A stretch of 64,000 nucleotides of DNA from Hybos culiciformis (lineage: Eukaryota; Arthropoda; Insecta; Diptera; Hybotidae). The notes under the pieces were generated by a model. The model did not search any database. It was not told the DNA's origin and worked only from the letters and a program-made list of their open reading frames with translations. The stretch is taken from positions 71,187,303 through 71,251,302 of the forward strand of contig OZ023274.1 in NCBI GenBank assembly GCA_964007475.1. The letters are read 5' to 3'. A program made the translations under genes and the position numbers. Below, piece by piece: positions 26,501 through 39,307 of this stretch. Position 1 is the first letter of the stretch; each line of letters opens with the position of its first letter.

Positions 26501-28682
26501 TTATGCGTTTTAAAATTTATCCACACATTATATAAAATTACACGAAGTCCAATAAAAATTTTTTATATATACTACGTACATAATACATACTTAATATGTA
26601 TAAATTATATAAATGTATATACAAATGAAAAATAAAATAAAATATAATAAAAAATATTAATGTATATAAATATAAATAAAAATTATATGATTTTTTTTTT
26701 ATTTGAATCTCTTTTTGTTTTTTATTATCATTTTCCGAATTGTGTTGCTTATTTCTTTTTTATTTTTATTGTTACATATATTTTTATCGGCATGAGATGT
26801 AGGTTTTTTGTTTTGTTTTCTACAGTGTTCTTTACAAAAATATTATAATATTTATTTTATGAGTTTTCACTCACAGTCAGCACCATCGATATACTATACT
26901 ATATAGATACTATAAATAGACACATATCTAATTATGAGAAAAATAAACAGAATATTTTTTCATAACTGAATTTAGTTAATTCAATTTAGTTTTTAACACT
27001 TTTTATTTACGGCTTATTAGTTAACTAGTTTACACACCATCCGATGGTAGTTTTATTTCAAATAATTTATATGAAATAAATAATACTGTGAATTCTAAAT
27101 GTTTAATAATCAAAACCTCGTACAATTCTCGTGACTAAAAGACGCTATATTATGTTAACACAAATGTTCTCAGCAAAAACAAAAATTTTGAATTTAGTCT
27201 TAAGTCTATATTTTTTTGGTTCCTTTGTGGCTCTCTTCATTTATATTTTATGCTATTTTTATGATATTTTAATATTAAGTCAATATTAAAACTCTTATTT
27301 ATAATAATTTTCCCTCTTTTGGTATAGATAATGTAAAAATAAAATACCTAGTGAAAATAAGATTTTATATGCCAATTATCTAGACCTCTTGAATTATTAT
27401 TTTATTTCTTTTTAAATTTTCAACATTTTTAATGTTATTTGTGTTTTTTAAAATACTATGCCTATATCTATGATTTTGAGATACGTACATATCTATGTAA
27501 TATTAAGCTACATATATATTGTGCCTAAAATGAAAATATAATTATTAGTTTTGTATACATTTTTATTTTTTTTTATAAGTAACAAATCTAAAATATGTAT
27601 ATTATATGATTGTTGAAGATTTAACGAAATAGGCTTTAGGTAAAATTAAGTTTCTTAGAATTCTATTTTCGCCCCCAGGTTGTACATTCAGCCTATGTCA
27701 ATAACATTTCAATCATTAAAACATTAAAAATTCATTTAATATATTTTGTTTGATTAAGATTGTATCTTTTATGAAAAACGATGTCACTTTAACAAAAACA
27801 GATATAAAAAACAATCCTTAAAATCAGAATATAAAATATAAAACTTTCTTATACGAACATAAAATGAAACAATTTAATAATTTTCTTTTACATTACTTTT
27901 ATTACATATGCATTTTCAGATTTAAGTACTGATTATATAGATTTTGGACGAGGTGGTCATTTAAGTGCATCTTCCAGAGCAAAAAGAATGAGAACATCAT
28001 TTAAGCATCATCAACTTCGTACAATGAAGTCATATTTTGCTATAAATCATAATCCAGATGCAAAAGATTTGAAACAATTATCTCAAAAGACAGGATTGCC
28101 AAAAAGAGTATTACAGGTAAGAAGGCAAAGAATTGTTTTTAAATTATCATTAACATAATTAAATTATGCTATAGCTTTACTTAATTTTGTGTACATAAAA
28201 TTTGAATTTCTCCAAATATACTTTTATTTCAATATAAATTTGTGTTTTTATGATCTGGCAAAACATTTCAAAATATTTATTTTATTTTAATTAAGAATTT
28301 GGAAAAGTTGTAGAATATAAGCAACTGCCTTTGTGATAATAATATATGTTTATTTTCCGTTTTCAATTCAAATTCAATGTGTATACAATTTATTGAATCA
28401 ATTAATCAATCAATTAAAAAAATTATCGTACACTTCTAGGTCTGGTTCCAAAATGCTCGAGCGAAATGGAGAAGAATGATGATGAAGCAAGACGGAAAGA
28501 ACGGTATGATTTTATTATTTTAATTTACCGAAAATTTTATTTTTCAATTAAATTATTATTTTTTTTTATTCCATATATTAGGTAGCGAAAAAGGTGAAGG
28601 TCCATTAGATTTAGACACTTACAGTGTTCACAGTCCACCGTTTATGTTAGGTGGACCTCCAAGTCCACATTCAATGGAATAA
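23391..28682 (+). CDS. apA: Apterous A, LIM-homeobox transcription factor (5' partial: LIM2 to stop)
   Basis: A LIM-homeodomain protein of the Lhx2/Lhx9/apterous class, known to act in the nucleus with Chip/Ldb as a selector of dorsal wing identity and of neuronal fates. The coding segments, read from frame continuity and splice sites, are 23391-23564, 23659-23909, 27920-28116, 28440-28503 and 28582-28682, all in phase. They encode a complete LIM2 (CSRC..H-LS-C..C-TI-C..C-RL-H), a linker with GRPRKRKPK, and a homeodomain containing KRMRTSFKHHQLRTMKSYF and VWFQNARAKWRR (Gln50, Asn51 present). A short tail ends LGGPPSPHSME. The first exon starts in phase 2, so the N-terminus and LIM1 are outside the window or lost. 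I chose apA rather than apB because the FGRGGHL, GPPSPHS and linker motifs are those of classical Apterous. Confidence 0.93.
23659..23909 (+). CDS. apA: apA coding exon, LIM2 end and basic linker
   Basis: The exon is bounded by TTTTTTAG and the donor GTAAGC. Its first base completes an Arg codon and LHYEM follows, supplying the last LIM2 histidine. A Ser/Pro-rich stretch (SSPNDSSSP) and YYVPPAHVISGL come next. GRPRKRKPK resembles an AT-hook core or nuclear localisation signal. The exon ends at DALTANL in phase 1. Confidence 0.95.
23910..27919 (+). other. apA intron between linker and homeodomain (4.0 kb)
   Basis: The intron has a GTAAGC donor and a TTTTCAG acceptor. The sequence is A+T-rich with poly-A/T runs and no supported gene. 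The small open frames at 23672-23929 (a read-through of the preceding exon), 24153, 25504 and 26660 have no recognisable features of their own. Introns at this position also interrupt apB, in the same phase. Confidence 0.85.
27920..28116 (+). CDS. apA: apA coding exon, homeodomain helices 1-2
   Basis: The exon starts after TTTTCAG and ends TTACAG|GTAAGA, phase 0. It encodes LSTDYIDFGRGGHL and the homeodomain from AKRMRTSF to PKRVLQ. Splitting the homeodomain between Gln44- and Val45-equivalent residues, just before WFQN, is shared with apB and is usual for this LIM-homeobox class. Confidence 0.96.
28117..28439 (+). other. apA intron inside the homeodomain (323 bp)
   Basis: Donor GTAAGA and acceptor CACTTCTAG are both clear. 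Nothing else was seen inside it. Confidence 0.9.
28440..28503 (+). CDS. apA: apA coding exon, homeodomain recognition helix
   Basis: This 64-base exon encodes VWFQNARAKWRRMMMKQDGKN and stops in phase 1 before GTATGA. The Trp48, Phe49, Gln50 and Asn51 signature is intact. The exon is separated from the last one by a 78-base intron that apB lacks. Confidence 0.95.
28582..28682 (+). CDS. apA: apA terminal coding exon
   Basis: The exon follows TATATTAG and encodes a tail with LDLDTYSVHSPPFMLGGPPS and HSME before TAA at 28680-28682. The Pro/Gly-rich C-terminus is characteristic of Apterous A-type proteins; apB has an unrelated tail. Confidence 0.93.
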
Positions 28683-28801
28683 GTCGCATTTTAATATATA
28701 ATTAATTTTTGAAGAAAAAAAATAATCAACCGAAAACACTTGAAAATAAGGCTATTATCCAAATGAAGAAAAAAAGTTTTACTTTTTAAATTAAAAAAAT
28801 T

Positions 28802-28807
28802 AATAAA
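28802..28807 (+). other. Candidate apA polyadenylation signal
   Basis: This is the first canonical AATAAA after the apA stop codon, about 120 bases downstream. In DNA this rich in A+T such hexamers are common, so the assignment is weak. Confidence 0.35.
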
Positions 28808-31332
28808 TAAACAAAAAAAAAATGTAAACCTCTTTATAATTTTACTTAGCAATATAGTGGGTACTACATACATAGACCACAGTCTAAATCTACATATACA
28901 ACAAAAAATAATTTAGTCATTTGTTTTCATGTGATATTCTTTAAATCAGCAAAAAATAAAAAATTGATTTATTTGAAGTTTTGAATATATACTACAAATT
29001 TTATTTTTCAAATGTTGTAAAACTAAAAAGAAAACTTATTTCATATAAGAAAAATGTTCTATCATCGGTTGTCTCTATCGTTCATGATTAGTACTGTGGT
29101 ATTATTTTAATTAATAAAAACGAAAAATACGGGGGATACTTTGAAAATTTTAGTCAGAATGATAGTTGCTATTACCGTAGTTAAAAAAAATTTTTTTTTT
29201 AATTATTTACCTTCTGTGTACCTTCTTTGTAGTTTGTAATTTGTGAATATTTGACTGAACGTTGTATTTTAAAGATAAAATAAAATTTAAAAATATTTCA
29301 TATTAATGAAACGTTTCTTTCTATTTAAAATTTCAAAAATTTAATTTAAATTTACTTTCCCAAAATGCAATTTTCATTATTTATAGGAATACGATTTTTT
29401 AAAGAAGCCTTCGTATTTTATTTGTTATTAAAATAGCAAAGCTGTTTTTAGATAGAAATTTTTTTGATAATTGAATCTAATAATTTGATGTTTATGTTAC
29501 CTGAACATATTCCTCTTATATTTTTAGTTTATAAGTAATTTATGATAGAATGTAAATTTGTACTTATCTGTATTATTTATATGAATTAAATAAAATAAAT
29601 GAATTAATAAATAAATTTACTGAAAATAAATTAAAAAATAGTTTTTATTAAATACGATTGTTATTTAATGTCCAAAATATCTATATTCTATATCATTAAA
29701 TGAAAATTTAATATTTAATTACCGAAAAATTTGCCGTATTCTGAAAAAAGAAGCAATCAACTTTTTTTTATCATTCATATACTTAGAAACATAATAATAT
29801 GTAATTTCTAAAATCTGAAGTGAATTTTTATATGTATAATAAAGTAAGTTCACTCAATGATTTTAAAATTAAAAAACCTTTGAAATTTGACTAATTATCG
29901 TGTCGCCCCTTATATTCTGTTCTATTGTATTATAATTCTTATAATAATCAATGATGCCCTAGTTTCAATTTTATTTTGGTTAAGAAAAAGTCCACTTCAT
30001 TATTTATTCATAAATAAAAATCGCCATCTAAAATACTGAATTTTAAGAAGAAAAAAAAATAAGAATTATTACAGAAAAAATAGCAATAAATCAAAGAGAT
30101 AATTTTTTTTAAAGGTGAATGGATGAATAAAATTTGACTTTATTGCATTTAATAAAATAATAAACATGAAAATCAAAAATTTATAATTTTGATTTATTAT
30201 GAAATACATCTCATAATTTATGATTTTATCAGTTCTTCTATTTTATATTTATTTTAAAATTTAAAGAAAATAAATAATAAGAAGTCCTATTTATACCAAT
30301 TTTAATACTTTTTGCCTCACGTTTATAGATAAATTTAAAATTTGACTATGTAATTTAAAAAATAAAAAAATGGAGATAAAACTTTTTTATTTTGTTGATT
30401 GAGGAGTTTGTTTATTGCCGGACAAAAGTTCTTTAATACCAATGATAGGTAACTATCTAACTAACATAATTTCTTTTAACTCCCACTTTGATAATGTTTT
30501 TTTTCCGATATTATATTTTTGGTAGTCTTTCGTTTAAAGAAATAAATAATAAACCCATAATACAGGGTTAAGATAATTTCATCACCTATTATACTACATT
30601 AGGCTAAAAATTTAAATAAAGTTAATAAATTTAAAGATATCAAAAATCAGTTGAAAAATATTTATTAAGTTTCCTATAATTATTGTCTGTTGTAAGAAGA
30701 TAGATAATTTTTCTAACCACGAGCCTTCTACGAAAATACACCAAGCGACCTTTATTATCTGATTTTTTTTGTTCAGAATAATTTTTAGATTAAAAAACAT
30801 CTAATGTATAATATATAGTTTTTTATTAGTAAATATTTTATTATAATTATACATTTTTGAAATGCTGCTGCTGATCTTAAATGTTCGTTTGACACAATAC
30901 AAAACATAAAAATCAAATTCCCGCGACATAACACATGGATGACATTTTATGTTGTATTTCACATACATAAATGCAACAAAATCATATATGATGTTACATA
31001 AATAAATTATAAAATATATGCGTTGTACAGAGAGATTTTTAAAAAAATTTAATTTATGCGTTTTATAATGTTTAACAAAAAAAAAAAAAAATCTCACACA
31101 AAAGGCGAAAATAAGTTTGATAGAGAATCGAAATGGTGAAAATTCTTAAATTTACTTTAAACTTTTTGGCTCAGTCTAAGATTGTGGTATTTTCAAATTT
31201 AAAATAAAGTTAGGGCTTTTATTTTAAGTTTTTGATAATTTTTTCTTTACACTGTTTTTTCTGGCGACTATAGTAAGAATCTTTTTACTGTACATTAATA
31301 TTAAATTTGAAGAAAATTCAAATTTTTGAAAG

Positions 31333-31448
31333 CTTTTCTTTTCTATAAAGGTCTTTAACTTCAAGATACATTCATGTATGAATATTGAAATATTTGAAAT
31401 CTTTTCTATTCTATAAAGGTCTATAACTTTAAGATACATTCATGTATG
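31333..31448. repeat. 48-bp duplication with 68-bp period
   Basis: The segments 31333-31380 and 31401-31448 match at about 45 of 48 positions; both contain TCTATAAAGGTCT and AAGATACATTCATGTATG. The 20-base gap is not repeated. The high identity implies a recent local duplication. Confidence 0.85.
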
Positions 31449-32073
31449 ATGCTATCAATCTTTCTGTTTCTTCTTCCTTATGAAGTGAGTTAACACTACG
31501 AAAAGAAGAAAATTTTATTCTACAATTTAGTAGGTTATTATTTTTTTGTTTTGTTCCACTTTTTTGGCTTGACTGTTTTCTTAGCCTATCTTATGTTAAT
31601 TACAAAGAAATATTAACTATTTTAAGTTTGAAAAAAAACTTCAATTACCTACAAAATGTTTTATAAAAATGACTTTGATTTATTTGTTTCATAATTTAAA
31701 AAGAAAATCAACACATCACACTATTTTTGTATCCCAGTGTAATTAAATATCAAATAACATTTTATTTATGAAATAGTTGGCATAAAAACTTAAAATTTTT
31801 AATACACATTTACAAAAAAATGAAATAAATAAAAAATTGTGGTTTTATCAAATTTATGGAAAATAAAATTATTTTTCACAATTTTATTTAGATTCAATTG
31901 CGAAAAAATTGTTTTGTCAGTTCCTTTTAAGACTTTGAAAACTTTTTATTTGGTATCAAATACAATTTATAAATTATTCATCTAATAGATAAAAATATGT
32001 CCGTCAAAATATTATAGACCAAATTTGATTAAATGTAAAATTTAAAATTTTATTGGCATTTTTAAGATTTTTG

Positions 32074-32095
32074 AAAAAAAAAAAAAAAAAAAAAA
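32074..32095. repeat. A22 homopolymer
   Basis: An uninterrupted run of 22 adenines. It could be the tail of a decayed retrotransposed insert on the + strand, but no recognisable body precedes it. Confidence 0.9.
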
Positions 32096-32749
32096 TGTTT
32101 ATGCGAAGGAAATTCCTTCATATCAAAGTTTTCTAGTTTATTTTGTTATTTTTATTTTTATTTCAAGCGATAAAAATGATTTATATTTTTTATTTTGGTC
32201 AATGATCTGTAATTGCTTTTGTCCTAAAAGGCTTACAAGTTTTTTTTTTTTAGCAATGCCCCTTAAGTCATTTATGTTAAATAGTTATGTTTCACAATAA
32301 AAAAAAAAGCTTACTTTAATTTTTATTGGTAAATGGTGTTTTGTATTAAATATGTTTACAATTTTGGTTATAATAAAAATTCAAGTTTTTTCTATAGATT
32401 ATTTTCATATTAGATATTTGTATTCCATATTTTATCTAACGATATAATAACACAAGATCAGTTTACAAATCTGTAATCTGATATGTTGGAATTAGATAAT
32501 TGAAGAGTTTGTGAGCTATTATAGAGTTTTAAATAAAAATTTTAAAAACGAATCTCAAAACAATATCTTTTGTATCTGAATGCAAAACAAAACTGCAAAG
32601 AATTTAAAATTAATTAAAGCTAATTTCAGCTAACTTTTTTTGGCATATAAATTTGCTGGCCATGATGAGAAACACCAACAACAGCAGTATATAAATATAG
32701 AAAGTATCGAAATTCTTACATTATAAACATATAGATATAGTAAGTTAAG

Positions 32750-33056
32750 CCTTAGAATACAGAATAGAATAGAAGAAGTGAAGAGATTTGGAAACTTCCT
32801 CATTTTATTTGAAACAATTTGATTTTTCGAAAATATTTATACTTCTGCAAAGTTTGACCATTTCAATATATTTTTTTTATTATTTTCAAAAAGTTTACAA
32901 ATTAAACTGACTGTGCTGGGTTTAACATTTACATAAAATCAAAAGCATTTTTGCGTTTCTACACTCATTTTGACAGAAAAATCTGGGTGTATAATAATGT
33001 TTCATTAGAACACAAACAATTTTTATTGCTTTTCCAATCTATTCTGTATTCTAAGG
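32750..33056. mobile_element. Possible 307-bp MITE with 19-bp terminal inverted repeats
   Basis: CCTTAGAATACAGAATAGA at 32750-32768 is exactly inverted at 33038-33056. The interior is A+T-rich with no coding capacity. No convincing target-site duplication flanks it, so the boundaries are provisional. Confidence 0.55.
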
Positions 33057-34370
33057 TTATAGTCCATTTTCAGGTTTTGCACAATGAAAAAAAAAATTAG
33101 TTAAAATTCTATTTATTATGTATATATGAAAATAAAACCTTTAATTATAATCAATCAAAAAATTAGAAACGATATTAATGTTTTTTAAAACTTGTCGGAT
33201 CAAATTCAATTATATACAAAATACGGAATCCGTAGAATTATTTATTTAATTTTGCACTTCGGTAATATTCCCTCCTAATTATTCGCTATATTTATATACA
33301 AAACTAAAATGTTCCAAAAAAAAAAAAAAAAATCATAAGAAAACAAAAACCGGAGACAAAAAAAAAACCCAAGATGAAAGACTAAAATTTTTTCCCCATT
33401 TTTGAATCCAATTAAATTTTTCTAAAAAAAAAAAATTATTTCTTATGGTTGTTTTTTTTTTTTTGATTGTAAACATAATCTGTCTGTATATATGTATATT
33501 TTCTTTTAATTAAATATATAGAGAGTATATTTTCCGAGAAAATAAACACTTTTTCGTGAAAATTTTTTTGAAGGAAGAAATCAAAGCACGCGTTCAATTT
33601 TAATTACTTATAAAAACTTATAAAAAAAAAATTAAATAAATTTTTTATCTAATATATTTTTTCTTAATATATATATATAAAAAATAAAAATTATAAATAT
33701 TTTAAGAAGATTTTGTCTTTTTTTTGTGTGTGTGTTTTTTTTTTTTTTTTCGTTTTTTATGTTCGAGTGGCTAAATAATGTTCGATGTCATTCACAAGCG
33801 ATGAAGATTTAAAATAATTTAGTTTTTTGTTGAAGAAAAATTAAATTACATATTTAGTAATTAATTTATGAACATTAAGAAAATATATTATCATTTCACT
33901 ATGAATCGAATGATTAATCGAATTTTAGAATATATATGTAAAGTGGCTTCTATACAAAAATTCAGACTATTATGTGAAAGTGTATTTAAAACACCTGCAA
34001 CATAATGTATTTTTATTGTAAAATATGTCCATTAGAGAGAAATTATGTTATTTCTAAAAAGTCTTCAAGGGCAAAAAGAAAATTTATTTGGAGGGTAGAT
34101 TTTTCAATATAATATTTACACTTATTTATTATTTTACAATAATTTGTATTTTGGTATAATTTTTAATTGCTTTATTATCAATTATAATATAAATATAATC
34201 ATAATTCTTAAAATAAATATTTTTTAATATTGGGTCAGTCAGTAAGAACTTCAAATTTAAAGATTCAAGAAATTAAAACTTTAAAAGACTTATTATATTG
34301 TTCAATTATTCTGATGTACACATACATTTAAATGCTAAACATATCAGAAATATTAAAAAAGAGGATTGAA

Positions 34371-34490
34371 TAATTTAAAACGCTCATTGAATTCTTGTTT
34401 TAATGCTTATGTGCTTAACTTATAATTTAAAACGCTCATTGAATTCTTGTTTTAAAGAATTTTTTTTAATGCTTATGTGCTTAACTTATG
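34371..34490. repeat. Tandem duplication with 16-bp insertion in the second unit
   Basis: Unit 1 (34371-34422) and unit 2 (from 34423) both run AATTTAAAACGCTCATTGAA, then CTTGTTTTAA, then ATGCTTATGTGCTTAACTTA. Unit 2 has an extra stretch of about 16 bases (AGAATTTTTTTTAA-like) before ATGCTTATG. The units are otherwise almost identical. Confidence 0.85.
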
Positions 34491-37400
34491 TAAAAGTCTA
34501 AGTCTAGATTTTCATTCAATGTTTTATAAATAGATTATACTTATTACGATTCTAGGAAGTTAATCTATGAAAAAAGTTTACTATGTATATAAGTAAATCG
34601 GAATACAAATTCTGTTTAAAACATTTAACAATATATAATTATGAGCCATTGAAAATTTATTAAAAAGAACCAATAATTAAAAAAAATTAATGAATAAAAA
34701 ATTTAGTAAATTTTATTCGTTATTATACTCCATTAAAAATTATTTTTTTCAATAAAATTGCAAAAAAAAAAAATGATAAAATATAAAAACCAAAATAATA
34801 TTTTTTTTTTTCGTAACTTTTAATCAAGTGTTCTTGTTTTTGAGACCCTTAACCCTTTAATGTGCCCACCTTTTTTCTTTTTCTGAAGTATAACTTTATT
34901 TTATCACAGACATTAATCTCGAAAGAAAAAAATTGTCATATTTTCAGGATATGTGAAAAAATGCATATTTTTTTTTTCGTTTTTCATTAATAAAAAAAAT
35001 ATTATATGAGGCTAATAATTTCTTTTTATTTATTTTTTTTTGTTTAAGAAAAATATGTTTTATTAATTTTTTTTTTTCGTTTTGGTATTCTAAAACAAGA
35101 AACCAAAGTTTTCTTCTTTAAAAAATAAAATAACAGAAATTAAATCATTCATAATATGTATGTATGTATATTAAAAAAAAAAAAATAAAAAATAAGAAAA
35201 ATTATTTCTTTCCTTTTTGTACAAAACATCAGAAACATGTGGCAGATGGGAATTCTAATAATTTTCTTATATTCACAAAGCGAAGCAGTATTAAAAATAA
35301 ATGCAAGTGTAAATGTACCCAAAATGATATATGACTTTTTTGTCTTAGAAGAATGTTATATGTTGGTTCAAAATTATAATATTTTTCATTGAAATATGAT
35401 ATTCTTGAATGGCGCCCTGACTTTTAGTTTAGTATCGAAATTTTTTTTTACATACACTATATATAATACATTATACTTGTATATTTATATTTATGTATTT
35501 ATTGTGATGTTGCGTTTTACACTTTTATTTATACATAATTTTTTATGAAAGAAAATCTAACAAACTACTTAGTTTCTTTATTACAAGTACTTGATTACAT
35601 TATTTGTTGTATTATTGTTATATTCTTTGGTTGACATTGTTAATTAAAAGAAAATAATTTTGAATGATTGTTTAGTGGACGTTTAGAGCCATTTAATCCT
35701 AAAAAGGTTAGTAAGTCCATCTGAGAACTGCTACGAACATACGTCAACCAATACAGCATACTTATATCAAGAATGTTATCAAATGCTTCTTAATTTGTAA
35801 TAAATGCTTTTCAACAACCAATTCAATAAATAGTTTGATGATGTATCCAAGAAGTTATAATAGACGCACTAGTATATCAAAACCAAATTTTCAGCATCCA
35901 GTGTGATATCTCATTCTTCTTTATTTCTAACATCTTGCGGAAGAGGATCTGAACTGTAAAATACATTACCCATAAAAATTATTTTATAAAAAAAAGTATT
36001 ATCAAGGCTCAAAATAATAATCTTTATTCACTTTTAATAGTAAACAGGAATTTCGTACAATAAATAAAACTAAATTATTACTAAAAGCAATTGTTAGTTC
36101 TCTTCATTTTCTCTGTAACGTATTGACGGAAGGCAGAAATTATTTTGAATCCATTGTATTATTCACAATTTTATTTGATGTTAATGTTTCTTTCCCATCC
36201 AACTATTATATCTTTCGTATATCGTAAAGAAAAGAAAAAAAAAAAAGCAATAAGAAAACTCTGTTTGTTGATATTTAACATAAGTCTATGTTGATATGAC
36301 TTTATTCTTCGGCTAATATTAAATTACAAAAGAAATTAACTTATGTATGCTGTTTGCTGTATGAGAATTTAGGAAACATACGTAAATAATTAAAATATAA
36401 ACGCATGTTTTTGTTAAATTTCACACTTTTTTTTTATACTAAAAAGAAAATCTCCGGTAATAAATAAACAAGAACTTGATGTATCCTTGAATTCTATTAT
36501 AAGTAAATCAAAATATATAGAGTTTTTTTTCTTTCTGAATTAAATAAAGATTAAGTGTACTTTATTGGGATTTTTTTGTGTTGTTGGAAAAAGTCATCCA
36601 CTTTGGATTGAAGTTTTTTTTTATTATATAGTAAATTTAAACAAAATTTATAAAAATGAGAGGTAAGGGTAGTTTTCTTTTCGGGATAATGTAGGTGATA
36701 GTTTAAAATCATAAATCAAGTACTACTTATGTGGTATATACTTCTTAAAAACTTTAAATATTATTCTAAGGATAGTATGTTATAAATAAAATTTGAGAAA
36801 TAAAATCTTTCGGAACATGAGACTCGATGTTGTAAACAAAACTAAATCAGAAATTAAGTTTTAGAAGATTGACAGATCATGTATACACTTGAACATGTAC
36901 CTTATCATTCTGGGAATCATTTTTATTTCTTAAATATTAAAAGAGTATCTAACCAAAATCTTAATGTATATAACTGGATTATAATTTTTGGTTAAGTAAG
37001 GGTACAATAAATATTCGTGGGTATAGTTCGTAATGTATATGGTTTCTTTAGTCATTTTGTTGTTGGACTTTGTATTTTCCAAACCCTGGGTCATAGATAG
37101 TTCATGTTTGTTATCATTTAGATTTAAGAGGTTGGCCAAAAAGTTTTTACTGCACTCATAGGAATTATGTGTTCGTCGTAGTTTACAATGACTCTGCCTT
37201 AGCGTTTTAGAATTTTTATAAAAGGGTTGTTAACCTTAATATAAATTTTTAAAATAAATAATTTGCCTCTTTTACAAACTTATGTATGACATTTAGTTCT
37301 TAATCTCATTGAATAAAATTTAGGAAAAAAAAAAAAATTTTTTTTATTATTATTTTTGTTCATCCGAGCCAATAAGACATACAAATGTATTTTCAGGCGT

Positions 37401-38720
37401 TCAACTATAAAAGTTTATAAATTACATACGGAATATTTTATTACACTTTGTGTCTGCCCTAAAACCAAAGACTATTAATATTAATTTATACACTTTATTT
37501 TTTGACAGAAATTTGAGATATGAAAATGTTTCAAAATATAAGATTAAAAATCATTTTGTACACGTTATATAAATATTAGAGTTACCAGATATGTCTTCAA
37601 AATGATATAATTTTTTGAAAGATTTTCGCTGTTCCTCTATATTTTATTGATTACAATTTCAACTGCCGATTGAATGTGATTTTTTGCATCTAATGCAAAT
37701 GAGAAGAGGGTCTCCACAGCCTATGTGTAAAAATTGTTTCCGCAACGGATATACATAATAACCAAAGGAATTGTAATAAATTTGTTGCAGAGTAATAAAG
37801 TGCCTTTTTTTATTTTAAAACAGATACTGAATAGTGAATACTGTTGTTAAGTGATAACATCACTTAATTCTGAAATAAAATTGAAAAATAAGAATAATAT
37901 AAATAGCGTTTTTATCAATATCACTAACTTATCTAGCTGATAATTTCACAGCACATCAGTATTGATTTTAATTTTTATATTGTATACCAGTGAATACAAA
38001 AATGAAGTTTAGAGAAAATGGACTATAAAGTTATGAGAGTTTGAAAAAATAAATTGAGTCGAAAAATTTTTTAATTTGTTTTCCGTAATAAGCTTTAACA
38101 ATCCTTGTAGATTTCGTTCTAAGAAATTGTTAACTTGATACGTATTATATGACTAATTTTTAATTTTTTAAATAATTCAATATTATCTGGCAACCCATAT
38201 CGAAACATAATTTTTCAGTATGTACGTACATGTATACACATTTTACGATAAAATAAATAGTATACTTTAACAAGTTTTAGGATATTAATATAAAATTAAA
38301 CCAAAAGTATAACATTCTAGCTAGAGGTTTCAAAGATTTTCATTTAAAATTTCTAACATAATTTTGCGGTTATGTTGTGGCACATATGGTGTAAAGATTT
38401 TTTTTTTATTTAAAAATCAAAAAAATATCATAAATAAAACAAAAAAAAATATTTATAAAGATAATAAAAATTTTCCTGAAAATTTGGTAAAATTTATTTA
38501 ATGTTTAAAAAAATTTTCCTAAAAGCTTTATCTCTTGACTTTATATTCTCTACAAAATTAAAGAATTGAATTCTGTGAATTTTAAACTTAATAATTTTCC
38601 CTTTGTGACTTGTTTAGTTATTTTTGTTTTTATTTATTTCATATTTTCTTAACGCGAAAAATTTCGATACACATTAAAAATTTAAAATTGTTCGTTAATG
38701 TGAGTAAATAAATGATGATA

Positions 38721-38903
38721 GAGTACGATTCAAATCACTTGACCAATCCGTTATGCAAAGCTTTCCCTTTCCATTACAAAATTCCATACAAAATTGCATG
38801 AGCTTTTTTTCTTAAATAATTTCCCCTAAATTTTGTATGGAATTTTGTAATGGAAAGGGAAAGCTTTGCATAACGGATTGGTCAAGTGATTTGAATCGTA
38901 CTC
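38721..38903 (-). mobile_element. 183-bp foldback MITE with TA target duplication, copy 2
   Basis: The element opens GAGTACGATTCAAATCACTT and closes AAGTGATTTGAATCGTACTC, flanked by TA at 38719-38720 and 38904-38905. The arms of about 70 bases are almost perfectly complementary. The loop reads TTGCATGAGC and then AATTTCCCCTAA, the reverse complement of the loop in copy 1, so this copy lies in the opposite orientation. It is the same length as copy 1 and better preserved. It ends 65 bases before the GC-rich ORF at 38969. Confidence 0.92.
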
Positions 38904-38968
38904 TATCTTCTTATTTAAGGAAAAATAATGTCTATATTCATTTCGGTTGCTAATAAAGCATTACAAGT

Positions 38969-39193
38969 ATGTTGACTGCAAGAGCCAGGGCTGCCGTAGT
39001 AGGGGGGACTCGGGGGAACGTCGTGGTATTTGTTAAATTTTATGCGGGAACGGCGTCCACCTTGTTAGATCACCAAATTTGGAAGGACATGGAAAATCTT
39101 GGATATTACACCACAGCATCGCAACTAATTACCAAATCAGAATACGAAGACATCCAGAGATTGAAGAAAAGGCTTTGGCATCTTATGGAATAA
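38969..39193 (+). CDS. Unrecognised 74-residue ORF, compositionally atypical
   Basis: This is a single uninterrupted frame with ATG at 38969, an in-frame TAA at 38954 and a stop at 39191-39193. I do not recognise the product. It starts with an Arg/Ala/Val/Gly-rich segment without acidic residues (TARARAAVVGGTRGNVVVF), which could be a mitochondrial presequence or membrane segment. A polar C-terminal half follows (DHQIWKDMENLGYYTT, then EYEDIQRLKKRLWHLME). G+C is near half in the first part, far above the surroundings, and codons include GCC, GTC, ACG and CGG that the neighbouring apterous exons use rarely. No intron or clear promoter is visible. It could be a retrocopy, a transposon remnant, a small real gene, or one exon of a longer gene. 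Confidence 0.35.
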   Translation: MLTARARAAVVGGTRGNVVVFVKFYAGTASTLLDHQIWKDMENLGYYTTASQLITKSEYEDIQRLKKRLWHLME

Positions 39194-39307
39194 AAATTTA
39201 AAAAATAATGTTCATGGAATTATTTATTATTATAATATTGTATTGTATTTTGTATTAAATTATTTTTCCATATAATATCTCTATATAGGTACAATATAAC
39301 GTCTGCT

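Noticed and set aside
30801..31097. 98-codon minus-strand open frame.
   Set aside because: It starts in a poly-T-coded Phe run, has no recognisable motif, and is within the range of chance frames in this window.
37129..37150. GGTTGGCCAAAAAGTTTTT-like sequence resembling a mariner terminal repeat.
   Set aside because: No matching inverted end or transposase relic was found within several kb on either side.
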